From Bacillota bacterium (lineage in GTDB: Bacteria; Bacillota; Clostridia; Oscillospirales; Acutalibacteraceae): a stretch of 17,309 nucleotides of DNA. The position numbers were made by a program, and so were the translations under genes. Shown one piece after another: positions 1 through 6,687 of this stretch. The notes below the pieces were generated by a model, which did no database searches, had not been told where the DNA came from, and was given only the letters and a program-made list of their open reading frames with translations. Every line of letters begins with the position of its first letter. The stretch's first letter is position 1. The stretch spans positions 1-17,309 of the forward strand of contig JAEWYE010000018.1 of NCBI GenBank assembly GCA_023458755.1, written 5' to 3'.

Positions 1-50
1 GCTCTGTAGTGTGCCTGTCTCCTCAAGCATATTCTAACAAATTTTGTATA

Positions 51-100
51 GCTGCGTCAGGGGCAATGGTTTCATTCCCTTTTGTGCCTTGAAGCGCAGC
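51..100 (+). promoter_or_regulatory. Leader stem-loop before the chemoreceptor gene
   Basis: An imperfect stem-loop is visible. GCTGCG (51-56) pairs with CGCAGC (95-100), TCA (57-59) with TGA (90-92), and GGCA (62-65) with TGCC (85-88). The loop is about 19 bases. The stem ends directly before the ribosome binding site GGAAAGGA (101-108). There is no T run after it, so it does not look like a terminator of an upstream gene. It could be the end of a longer regulated leader that starts outside the window. I could not match it to a known riboswitch class. Confidence 0.35.
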
Positions 101-120
101 GGAAAGGAATGGTCATAATA

Positions 121-1839
121 ATGAAAAAAACATCCATTTCAAGGCGGCTTATTCTGGCATTTCTATCCTTGTCCCTGGTGACGGTTATTATTGCCGGGGC
201 AGGAATATACAGCCTTTTAAACTTAAAAAACGCACTTGCCGTGACAGAGTCAACCATGGATATTTTACCGGTTATCACAGCACAAATGACCAATTTGTCG
301 ACCATGCAGTCGATTACAAGGGATGCTGTTATTAATTTTCACAATTCCGATTTATTTGAGACGGACAGCAAAAAAATTCACACCTATATGAAAAATTTTA
401 AAGACGGGCAAAATAAACTCCTTGCATCCGTTAAGAATACAGAATGGAAAAAGCAGCTGGAAAAGTCCAAACAAACCTATCAAAGCACATTGGAGCCGGA
501 TATCCAGCAAATATTTTCCTATGCGGACGGAAATCAGCTTGCGCAGGCAGACGATTTACTGCAAAAAACCTATACCTATGAGAATGAAATTTACAATACA
601 TACAGCAATTTCATGAGTGATTGTATTCAAACCGCAAAACAAAGCGGAGGACAAAACCAACAAACCGCGTCTTTTTCCTGCGCCGCGCTGCTGGTGTTAT
701 CGGCTGCCGGAGTTCTCATATCCATACTCTACGGCGTAAAAATATCCAAATCTATCAGCAAACCGCTGAAAGAAGCGGCACTGGTGGCTCAAAGTTTTTC
801 CGGCGGAGTTCTGAGCGCAAGGGTAAATTACCAAAGCAATGATGAAATTGGACTGCTGTCGAACGCGCTGAATACCGCATTTGAAGAATTGCAGCAAATT
901 GTTCTTCAAGTTTCCAACATTCTAATAAAAGTAGAGAAGGGGGATCTTTCTGCTGAACAGCAACAAGATTTCGGGGGGGATTTCAAACCGATTTCCGATG
1001 CCTTGAATTCCATATTGGACAAACTGAATGCTATTTTTTACTCGTTTCAAGAAGTTTCAGTCCGTGTGGATAACGAAGCAGAATTGGTTTCACAGGGTGT
1101 ACAAACGGTTGCCAGGGGCGTGGCTGAACAAGCCGTGGCGGTTGAACAGCTTTTGGCGTCAACCGAACAATCGTCGCATTCCTTGCAGAACAACTCAAGT
1201 GAAATCGCGCAAACGACCAAACGCATTGATATTGTGACACAGAAAGTAGTTTACAATAACAGTCAAATGGAAGATATGCTCTCCACAATCCAGGAAATCA
1301 GCCGGTCATCTGGAGAAATCGAAAAAATTATACAAATTATCGACAATATTGCGTTCCAAACAAGCCTGCTGGCATTAAACGCGGCGGTAGAAGCCGCCAG
1401 AGCCGGTGAAGCGGGCAAAGGCTTTTCGGTTGTTGCCGGTGAAGTACGCAGACTGGCATTTCAGGTAAATGATTCCGCCAAGCAAACGGCTATGTGGATT
1501 CAAAATTCAGCGGAAAAGGTGAAGGAAGGGCTTGCGATCGCAACGCAAACCGCCCAATCGCTGCAGGAAACATCCAATGAAATGAAAGCAATCTATACGA
1601 GTGTCAAAAATCTTGACCAAAACGTTCAGGAGCAATCCGTGACCTTTCAGCAGATTTCGGAAAGTGTAGCACAAATTTCAGAAGTCGTTCAACAGAATTC
1701 GTCTGCCTCGGAACAACAGGCAGCGGCAAACGAACATCTTTCGAACCATTCCAGCTTGCTTGCAAAAGAACTTGGCGCAATTATGCTTAGGCGCAACTAT
1801 AACTGCTGCAAAACGGGTATGGGCGATGATTCTATCTAA
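121..1839 (+). CDS. Methyl-accepting chemotaxis protein (transmembrane chemoreceptor)
   Basis: This is a 572-residue membrane chemoreceptor that should pass an external signal to CheA/CheW. Residues 10-33 form a first membrane helix. Residues 34-184 form a mostly helical outer sensor like the four-helix-bundle type, and residues 185-206 a second membrane helix. A HAMP domain (about 207-262) follows, then a second HAMP-like segment (about 263-305, with EKGDLS and GGDFKPISDALN). The long signalling coiled coil has the conserved hairpin tip at about 408-446 (IDNIAFQTSLLALNAAVEA through GEVRRLA). The start at 121 fits GGAAAGGA at 101-108; the in-frame ATGs at 82 and 109 are badly placed for it. 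No che genes are nearby, so it is an orphan receptor, and its ligand is unknown. The last residues after the coiled coil do not resemble a CheR-binding pentapeptide. Confidence 0.95.
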   Translation: MKKTSISRRLILAFLSLSLVTVIIAGAGIYSLLNLKNALAVTESTMDILPVITAQMTNLSTMQSITRDAVINFHNSDLFETDSKKIHTYMKNFKDGQNKLLASVKNTEWKKQLEKSKQTYQSTLEPDIQQIFSYADGNQLAQADDLLQKTYTYENEIYNTYSNFMSDCIQTAKQSGGQNQQTASFSCAALLVLSAAGVLISILYGVKISKSISKPLKEAALVAQSFSGGVLSARVNYQSNDEIGLLSNALNTAFEELQQIVLQVSNILIKVEKGDLSAEQQQDFGGDFKPISDALNSILDKLNAIFYSFQEVSVRVDNEAELVSQGVQTVARGVAEQAVAVEQLLASTEQSSHSLQNNSSEIAQTTKRIDIVTQKVVYNNSQMEDMLSTIQEISRSSGEIEKIIQIIDNIAFQTSLLALNAAVEAARAGEAGKGFSVVAGEVRRLAFQVNDSAKQTAMWIQNSAEKVKEGLAIATQTAQSLQETSNEMKAIYTSVKNLDQNVQEQSVTFQQISESVAQISEVVQQNSSASEQQAAANEHLSNHSSLLAKELGAIMLRRNYNCCKTGMGDDSI

Positions 1840-1843
1840 TTTT

Positions 1844-1872
1844 ATTATATTCTTTTGAATATACCATTTCAA
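1844..1872 (-). promoter_or_regulatory. Sigma-A-like promoter antisense to the chemoreceptor gene
   Basis: On the minus strand TTGAAA (1867-1872) and TATAAT (1844-1849) are separated by exactly 17 bases. Transcription would run leftward into the 3' end of the chemoreceptor gene. It resembles the promoter at 17124-17152: over 34 aligned bases, 27 are identical. No convincing minus-strand gene lies downstream, so an antisense RNA is the most direct reading. The region is AT-rich, so chance is possible. Confidence 0.4.
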
Positions 1873-1885
1873 CATATTAATTCTG

Positions 1886-1918
1886 ATTTTAACAAATAAG
1901 AATTCTTAGATTTAAAAT
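1886..1918. repeat. AT-rich composite palindrome between two divergent promoters
   Basis: A perfect 12-bp palindrome TAAGAATTCTTA (1897-1908) is flanked by an outer inverted pair, ATTTTAA (1886-1892) and TTAAAAT (1912-1918). It lies between the leftward promoter-like site at 1844-1872 and the rightward promoter at 1937-1966. That position suits an operator, but AT-rich palindromes also arise by chance. There is no GC-rich stem and no clean T run, so a terminator for the chemoreceptor gene is less likely. Confidence 0.3.
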
Positions 1919-1936
1919 AGTTATTGGATGAATGGT

Positions 1937-1966
1937 TTGTATTTTTATTTTTACATATGATATACT
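1937..1966 (+). promoter_or_regulatory. Promoter of the small basic protein gene
   Basis: TTGTAT (1937-1942) and TATACT (1961-1966) are 18 bases apart. The -10 box is extended by TGA (1958-1960). Transcription would start near 1973, giving a leader of only about 16 bases. The ribosome binding site AAAGGGGGA (1973-1981) would then lie at the very 5' end of the mRNA. Confidence 0.55.
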
Positions 1967-1988
1967 AGTAGTAAAGGGGGAAATGCGT

Positions 1989-2180
1989 ATGCAAAACTTT
2001 ATTCCAAAACAAAAACTGGGCAAAAAAGCGCAGCGGGAATTGAACCGGGCAAAACGAAGAACATGGGGTGCACTTAACCCGGCAACAAGAAAACCCGCAA
2101 ATCCAAAGGCATATAACAGAAAAAAGGTTCAAAAGGGAGAGGATACTTCACTCCGTTTTGAACCTTTTATTTGTATTTGA
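1989..2180 (+). CDS. Small basic protein of unknown function, about 63 residues
   Basis: This small gene begins with ATG at 1989, seven bases after AAAGGGGGA; an ATG two codons upstream (1983) is the alternative. The protein is very basic over its first 45 residues (PKQKLGKKAQRELNRAKRR, then GALNPATRK, then KAYNRKK). It has no membrane helix or signal peptide, so it should be cytosolic and could bind RNA or another acidic partner. From memory, short clostridial proteins annotated as hypothetical share the FVPK-type start, the Lys/Arg-rich helix and the W-G-x-NP-x-TRK core; I cannot confirm this by search. The last 18 or so residues are encoded by a terminator hairpin and are probably not conserved. 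The gene converges with the permease gene, whose stop is 19 bases away. No function is assigned. Confidence 0.7.
   Translation: MQNFIPKQKLGKKAQRELNRAKRRTWGALNPATRKPANPKAYNRKKVQKGEDTSLRFEPFICI
2122..2176. terminator. Intrinsic terminator, probably bidirectional, inside a coding end
   Basis: AAAAGGTTCAAAA (2122-2134) and TTTTGAACCTTTT (2156-2168) form a perfect 13-bp stem. After one G-G mismatch it continues with GGAG (2136-2139) against CTCC (2151-2154). On the + strand TTTTATTTGTATTT follows; on the - strand the mirrored run TTTTTTCTGTTAT follows. It can therefore stop both the small gene, whose last codons it forms, and the convergent permease gene. Confidence 0.8.
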
Positions 2181-2199
2181 TGCTAATAGGGTTCTTCTG

Positions 2200-4554
2200 C
2201 TACTCGCTCACCAGTGCGTACGCTGAGATTTTACGGATACGGTAGGTGATGAGCAAAGAAGTTAAATAGGAGACCACCACAATCACGGTGCCAACCAGGG
2301 CAATCCACCCGGGGGTTATGACATAATTGGCCTTCATGATGTTCATGGAATGTTGGGCTACGGTCATAAGGGCGTTTGTCTGTGTGATTCCCAAAACACT
2401 CCCTAAAATCACACCAATGGTAATGGGCGGCAGAAAGCCGAGCGAAATCTGGTTCATGAGCTGAAGGGTGGTAAAGCCAACTGCTTTTTGAATACCCAGT
2501 TCGCGCTTTTTGCGGATAACCGATGAATTAATTACAAAATACAGGACAAGAAGTACAACCAGGATATTGATAATCAGCGTAACGATACCCACTTTGGAAA
2601 TAATCGAGGTGTAAATGCCCATACCCTGTTCAAACTCTTTATCCGCGTCTTCGATATCGACCGAAGTTTTTCCGTAGCGTAATTTCAGTTCTTTTACAAA
2701 TTCTGAAGCCTTTACGCCTTTATTCAAATAAATTTGAAGGGTTTGCTGTTTAAATTCGGAATTCAGCCGGCGTATGCCGTCAGTACGAATCGTGGCGTTC
2801 AGTCCGCCCATGGCGGAACCTTGTGACAGACCGGTGATGATATAATCCGCCTGTGAACTGCCCGACTTGACGGTTACGGTATCCCCGATTTTTTTCTGGA
2901 GTGTGTCCGCCAAGATGCCCCCGATGACGATTTCATTATTATGGAGCGGATATCTGCCTTCATAGACGGAATTGGTTTCTCTCTGCGAATAGTCATCCAT
3001 AATATAGGTCAGAATATTTTTTCCTTCCATAGTAACATTCATATTGTCGATGTATTGCGCTTTTCGAACGCCGCTCATCTCTTTAATTTCCGCAACCGCT
3101 TGCGTATTGTCTTTGGCGGGGTTGAATACGATGGTTGCGTTTGTCACTTCAATGCCTGGTGTCTGCGCAAAGGTTGTAGTGTCAATCGTGGTATTGTAAA
3201 ACATCACGACGGAGAATGCGCTGGCAAACGCGACAAAGGCAAGAATCAGACAAATCATAAGGCTTTGTTTTTTATTTTGCAAAATAGATTTTAATGCCAA
3301 TACAAACGGCAGGCTGCCTTTCGATTTTTCAAGCGGGACATGGTTTTTGCGGAAGCTGTGGGTTACAATGCCGCTGCGCAGCGCAACAATCGGATTCAGC
3401 TTGTGAATGCGGCGGGAAGTAATCAGGGAGACCAAAATCACAACCAGAAGAATGGAGAACAACGTAATGCCGCTAACCGTAGGGTCAAATCCCTGTACCC
3501 ACATAAGACCAGACTGGTGCGCAAAAACATCGGAAAGCACCGGCGTTATGGAGTAGGATAACAGAATTCCGGCTATACTGCCAAACAGTGCAATAAGGGA
3601 AAACTGCAGAACGACGGAAGCGATCACCTGTCTGCTGGTATAACCCATCGCTTTTAAGGAACCGATTTTTGTCATATCCTCTTCAATACTGTTGCCAATA
3701 CGGAAACGAATGACAACCATACAGACAAGCGCGATGATCGCCGCGAACGCTACCGTCATGGCGGACACCATGGTTGCCATCATGGTTCTTGCCATGCGCA
3801 CAAGCGGCAGACCGATACTGCTCAGAGCATTGTCCGCATCGGCTTGTGAAACGTCCTTATCCTGCTTGATGGCATCTTTTATGCCGGACTCAATACCGAT
3901 GTTCGGATTAACAAGGTTTGCGCAAATAATGGTTGTATCTCCGTCTATTTGCTTTTTGACTGTCTCATAGGTATCATGCGGCAGATACATACTCAGCAAA
4001 CCGAAATCAATGGAACTGTACCACACATCCTCCGTAAAACCCTTTATCGTAAAGGTGAGTGTTTTGTTTCCGTACTTCATCGTTAGTTTGTCATTCAGCT
4101 TATATCCGCCATCTACGCTCATTACATAAGGTACATAAACGGACATGGAATCCGGCTCAAGGTGGCTGCCTACAAATTTCCATTTTGATATATCACGTTT
4201 ATGGTCCGAATTATAAAACATAAAATCCATACTGCGGGTATCGCCGTTGTACGGAACGGAGGCAGTAAGGTGCACACCTGTTTCCTTCTGCATGTTCGCA
4301 ACGTTTGCGTTAGTTTTCATAAAGTTGTCAACTTTATCGCTGTACAAACGGCTGGGCAGAATGTAAATCATATTTGAGGCGTTCAGTTCTTTTGTGATGG
4401 TTTCAAAATAGCTGCCAAAATTTGAAAAGACCAAAAGCCCGGCATTGAGCAGGATAGACGTAATGAGAAACAGCAAAAGCAGCGTAACGGTATGCGCCTT
4501 TGTTTTTCTGATATTGGCAAAGCTGAGCATTCCTATTTTTCTCAAGCTTACCAC
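2200..4554 (-). CDS. ABC transporter permease, FtsX/MacB-like, 784 aa
   Basis: This is the membrane subunit of an FtsX-superfamily ABC transporter. One membrane helix (about 22-44) is followed by a large outer domain (about 45-255). Three helices (about 260-283, 308-334, 362-380) form the first FtsX domain. A helix at 432-452 and a second outer domain (about 455-650) follow, then three helices (about 653-676, 703-724, 750-770) in a second FtsX domain. The motif KKRELGIQKAVGFT near 682-695 is typical of the family. Eight helices with two large outer domains match permeases that handle peptides, antibiotics or lipoproteins rather than small-solute importers. The start appears to be GTG at 4552-4554, overlapping the ATPase stop by seven bases; ATG at 4528-4530 is an alternative. 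Co-translation with the ATPase is expected. The substrate is unknown; a two-component system upstream suggests response to envelope stress or antimicrobial peptides. Confidence 0.9.
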   Translation of the reverse strand: MVSLRKIGMLSFANIRKTKAHTVTLLLLFLITSILLNAGLLVFSNFGSYFETITKELNASNMIYILPSRLYSDKVDNFMKTNANVANMQKETGVHLTASVPYNGDTRSMDFMFYNSDHKRDISKWKFVGSHLEPDSMSVYVPYVMSVDGGYKLNDKLTMKYGNKTLTFTIKGFTEDVWYSSIDFGLLSMYLPHDTYETVKKQIDGDTTIICANLVNPNIGIESGIKDAIKQDKDVSQADADNALSSIGLPLVRMARTMMATMVSAMTVAFAAIIALVCMVVIRFRIGNSIEEDMTKIGSLKAMGYTSRQVIASVVLQFSLIALFGSIAGILLSYSITPVLSDVFAHQSGLMWVQGFDPTVSGITLFSILLVVILVSLITSRRIHKLNPIVALRSGIVTHSFRKNHVPLEKSKGSLPFVLALKSILQNKKQSLMICLILAFVAFASAFSVVMFYNTTIDTTTFAQTPGIEVTNATIVFNPAKDNTQAVAEIKEMSGVRKAQYIDNMNVTMEGKNILTYIMDDYSQRETNSVYEGRYPLHNNEIVIGGILADTLQKKIGDTVTVKSGSSQADYIITGLSQGSAMGGLNATIRTDGIRRLNSEFKQQTLQIYLNKGVKASEFVKELKLRYGKTSVDIEDADKEFEQGMGIYTSIISKVGIVTLIINILVVLLVLYFVINSSVIRKKRELGIQKAVGFTTLQLMNQISLGFLPPITIGVILGSVLGITQTNALMTVAQHSMNIMKANYVITPGWIALVGTVIVVVSYLTSLLITYRIRKISAYALVSE

Positions 4555-5306
4555 CCCATTTCAACAAGAAACGCGCGCAGCTTGTCGTGGCGCTCGCGGT
4601 CACCGCTCACATATTTTCCTAAATCGCACTCGCCGTCTATGATTCCGTCACGCATATACAAAATGCGATTCCCGCGCCTGGCGGATTTTAAATCGTGGGT
4701 AACCATGATGATGCTCTGTCCTTCGTTGTTCACTTGGGTCAGGACGTCAAGGGCTGACTTGCCCGCCGCCGAGTTCAAAGCGCCCGTCGGCTCGTCAGCA
4801 AACACAACCTTGGGGTCGTTAATCAGTGCACGCACAATGGCCGCCCGCTGAGTTTCGCCGCCGGAAAGCTGCGCGGGAAATTTCCTCCAGATTTCTTCGG
4901 TTAGTCCCACCTGTGTGAACAATTCTTTTGCTTTTGAGATAATTGCTTTTCGGTCCTTGCTTACCAGCATCCCGGCCGCAAGAATGTTGTCGAGGATGCT
5001 CATGTTGTCGAGTAGGAACATCTGTTGGAACACAAAGCCGCAGTTTGCACGGCGGAATACCGCCAGCTTATCATTAGAAAGCTTCGCGATTTCCTTATCT
5101 AAAAAATGAATGGTGCCGAGCGTCGGCTTATCCATGCCGGAAAGGGCATAAAGCAAAGTGGACTTGCCCGCGCCGGATGAGCCCATGATGACAGTAAAGT
5201 CGCCATCATATATTTCAATATCCAGATTTTTTAGGACATGCTGCTGCATACCGCCGTTTGAAAAGGTTTTGCACAGCTTGTCGGTTGACAGAATTATGTT
5301 TTTCAT
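4548..5306 (-). CDS. ABC transporter ATP-binding protein, MacB/LolD/BceA type
   Basis: This 252-residue protein is the ATPase partner of the adjacent permease. All motifs are present: Walker A GSSGAGKST (42-50), Q-loop FVFQQ (91-95), signature LSGGE (147-151), Walker B VVFADE (167-172) and the H-loop histidine H204. The run LSGGETQRAAIVRAL and the DEPTGALNS segment are characteristic of the MacB/LolD/BceA branch that works with FtsX-type permeases. ATG at 5304-5306 has an AGGAGG five bases upstream (5312-5317). The gene overlaps the permease start by seven bases. It opens a two-gene operon with its own promoter, TATAAT at 5348-5353, and a direct-repeat array upstream. It is likely controlled by the response regulator encoded just before it. 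Confidence 0.95.
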   Translation of the reverse strand: MKNIILSTDKLCKTFSNGGMQQHVLKNLDIEIYDGDFTVIMGSSGAGKSTLLYALSGMDKPTLGTIHFLDKEIAKLSNDKLAVFRRANCGFVFQQMFLLDNMSILDNILAAGMLVSKDRKAIISKAKELFTQVGLTEEIWRKFPAQLSGGETQRAAIVRALINDPKVVFADEPTGALNSAAGKSALDVLTQVNNEGQSIIMVTHDLKSARRGNRILYMRDGIIDGECDLGKYVSGDRERHDKLRAFLVEMGW

Positions 5307-5347
5307 ATATGCCTCCTATAATAAAACTGCATCAAATTTACAGTCTT

Positions 5348-5376
5348 ATTATAACGGATGATTCCTTAACAGGTCT
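5348..5376 (-). promoter_or_regulatory. Promoter of the ABC transporter operon, perfect -10 and poor -35
   Basis: On the minus strand a perfect TATAAT lies at 5348-5353. At the 17-base spacing the -35 position (5371-5376) reads AGACCT, far from TTGACA. A good -10 without a -35 is typical of promoters that need an activator, and it lies directly against the direct repeats at 5360-5403. The ribosome binding site is AGGAGG at 5312-5317. Confidence 0.6.
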
Positions 5377-5403
5377 TTACTCAATCCTTAACCAATCCTT
5401 AAA
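5360..5403 (-). promoter_or_regulatory. Four tandem 11-bp repeats, probable response-regulator operator
   Basis: Reading the minus strand, four 11-bp units follow each other without gaps: TTTAAGGATTG (5393-5403), GTTAAGGATTG (5382-5392), AGTAAAGACCT (5371-5381) and GTTAAGGAATC (5360-5370). The first two differ at one base; the third is degenerate and covers the -35 position. One unit per helical turn, head to tail, is the usual binding pattern of OmpR/PhoB regulators. The streptococcal CiaR site (TTTAAG, five bases, TTTAAG) is a close precedent in sequence and spacing. The regulator gene at 6688-7362 is the obvious candidate. Confidence 0.65.
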
Positions 5404-5406
5404 TCT

Positions 5407-6672
5407 TTAAGCAATCAGTAACTTCAGGATTACAGCAAAACCATCCCCGCGGTTTTCACAGCGAATGTCGCCGGACATTTTATTCATCAGATATTTGGAT
5501 ATGTACAGTCCAAGCCCGGTACCGCTTTTACCCTCCGCGTTTTTCGCACGGTAGAATTTATGAAACAGCAGCGGGATTTCTTCGGAGGATACGCCGCGCC
5601 CGTAGTCTTTGAATTCGATTTCAAGATACGGCCCTTGAATTGCCGAGGTGATGCTGATGGATGTACCCGCGTACTTATAGGAGTTGCTGATGATGTTATC
5701 CACCACCTGCGTAAGCCTTTGCGGGTCCGCCCAAATGATACATTCCGCAATGGGCGAAACAAAAGCGCTGCTGTTGTAGTCCGCGCTTTTGATAATATCG
5801 CAGAGCAGTGTGCTGGGCTGCTCGGTTAATTCGACGCTCAGTCTTTGTAATTCCTCCAGTGTGGCATTAAACATGTTGGTGATAAGCGTATTGATTTGAT
5901 CCGCTTTGGAATTGATAATGGCAAGCTGCCGTTTTTCTTCCGGATTCCGGCTTTTCACTGACATAATCTCGGAAACCGCCTTTATGGACGCGACCGGCGT
6001 TTTGATATCGTGACTGAGAGACGCCACCAGTTCTTTTTTGCTCTCGTTCGCAATTCGCTCGCTTTCCCGCGCTTTCGCAAGCTCATCCCGCATCAGGTCA
6101 AAGCTTTCGGTAAACGCGCCGAACAGATTGCCTTTATCCATTTCCAGCTTGAAATCCAGCTCGCCTCCCGCAACATGGCGGGCAAACGCCTGTAGTTTGC
6201 GGAACGGACGAAAAATCTTGCGGTCGATCAGCACAGCGTAAAGAATACAGAGAAGAATCAAAAAAGCAAAAATGCCGACACAGAACGTGAGCAGATTATT
6301 TCGATACTGTTCCCACCGTTTTGTGGAATCGTTATAAAGAATCAGCTTACCGAACGTTTTGCCGCTGCGCGAAATGTCTACAAGGGTATCACGGTTTGCA
6401 ATTGCGGCACTCATTGTTTCGTTCAAGCCGCTTTTTGTCTTCCATACCGGCTTTCCATCGTTATCCAGCACCACATAATCCAACCCATATTGCAGGCAGG
6501 GCAAATGACCGGCATCCAAGCTGTCCCAATTTTCGGCAAGCGACTGGGCAATATCGTTGACAGCCGCCGCATCCGCTTTTGTTTCGTCTGTGTAGCGAAA
6601 TGCGTTCAACACCACGGCAATACCGATGAGCAATACGGAAACCGCCAGAACTGTTATTCTTTTTAAAGTCAT
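5407..6672 (-). CDS. Membrane sensor histidine kinase, 421 aa
   Basis: This is a classic two-helix sensor kinase. Helix 1 (about 4-25) and helix 2 (about 127-149) enclose an outer sensor of about 100 residues. A HAMP domain (about 150-203) follows, then the phosphoacceptor site SLSHDIKTP with H221. The ATPase domain has an N box at 325-333 (DNIISNSYK, N326 and N330), a G1 box DYGRGV (356-361), an F-type segment LLFHKFYR and a G2 box GTGLGLYI (384-391). It should autophosphorylate and pass phosphate to the regulator encoded 15 bases upstream; its ribosome binding site AGGGGAG (6683-6689) overlaps that gene's stop. The sizeable outer domain differs from Bce-type kinases, which almost lack one, so it may sense its signal directly. 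The stop codon touches the operator array of the transporter operon. Confidence 0.95.
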   Translation of the reverse strand: MTLKRITVLAVSVLLIGIAVVLNAFRYTDETKADAAAVNDIAQSLAENWDSLDAGHLPCLQYGLDYVVLDNDGKPVWKTKSGLNETMSAAIANRDTLVDISRSGKTFGKLILYNDSTKRWEQYRNNLLTFCVGIFAFLILLCILYAVLIDRKIFRPFRKLQAFARHVAGGELDFKLEMDKGNLFGAFTESFDLMRDELAKARESERIANESKKELVASLSHDIKTPVASIKAVSEIMSVKSRNPEEKRQLAIINSKADQINTLITNMFNATLEELQRLSVELTEQPSTLLCDIIKSADYNSSAFVSPIAECIIWADPQRLTQVVDNIISNSYKYAGTSISITSAIQGPYLEIEFKDYGRGVSSEEIPLLFHKFYRAKNAEGKSGTGLGLYISKYLMNKMSGDIRCENRGDGFAVILKLLIA

Positions 6673-6687
6673 GGCAAATAAACTCCC

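Noticed and set aside
1..120. Cyclic di-GMP (GEMM) riboswitch before the chemoreceptor gene
   Set aside because: The typical conserved GEMM core sequences are not present in the visible 120 bases; only a plain hairpin is seen.
1846..1863. Hairpin TATATTC-TTTT-GAATATA as terminator of the chemoreceptor gene
   Set aside because: The stem is only seven mostly A-T pairs and no T run follows; the region fits a minus-strand promoter better.
1678..1875. Minus-strand open frame of 65 codons opposite the chemoreceptor 3' end
   Set aside because: It overlaps the promoter-like site itself, has no ribosome binding site, and its composition looks like the reverse of a coding frame.
2941..3294. Plus-strand open frame of 117 codons opposite the permease gene
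   Set aside because: The permease frame is continuous and conserved through this stretch; the opposite frame has no recognisable features.
5360..5403. The 11-bp repeats as a CRISPR-like or microsatellite array
   Set aside because: The units are contiguous without spacers and sit on a promoter, next to a regulator gene; four degenerate units fit an operator.
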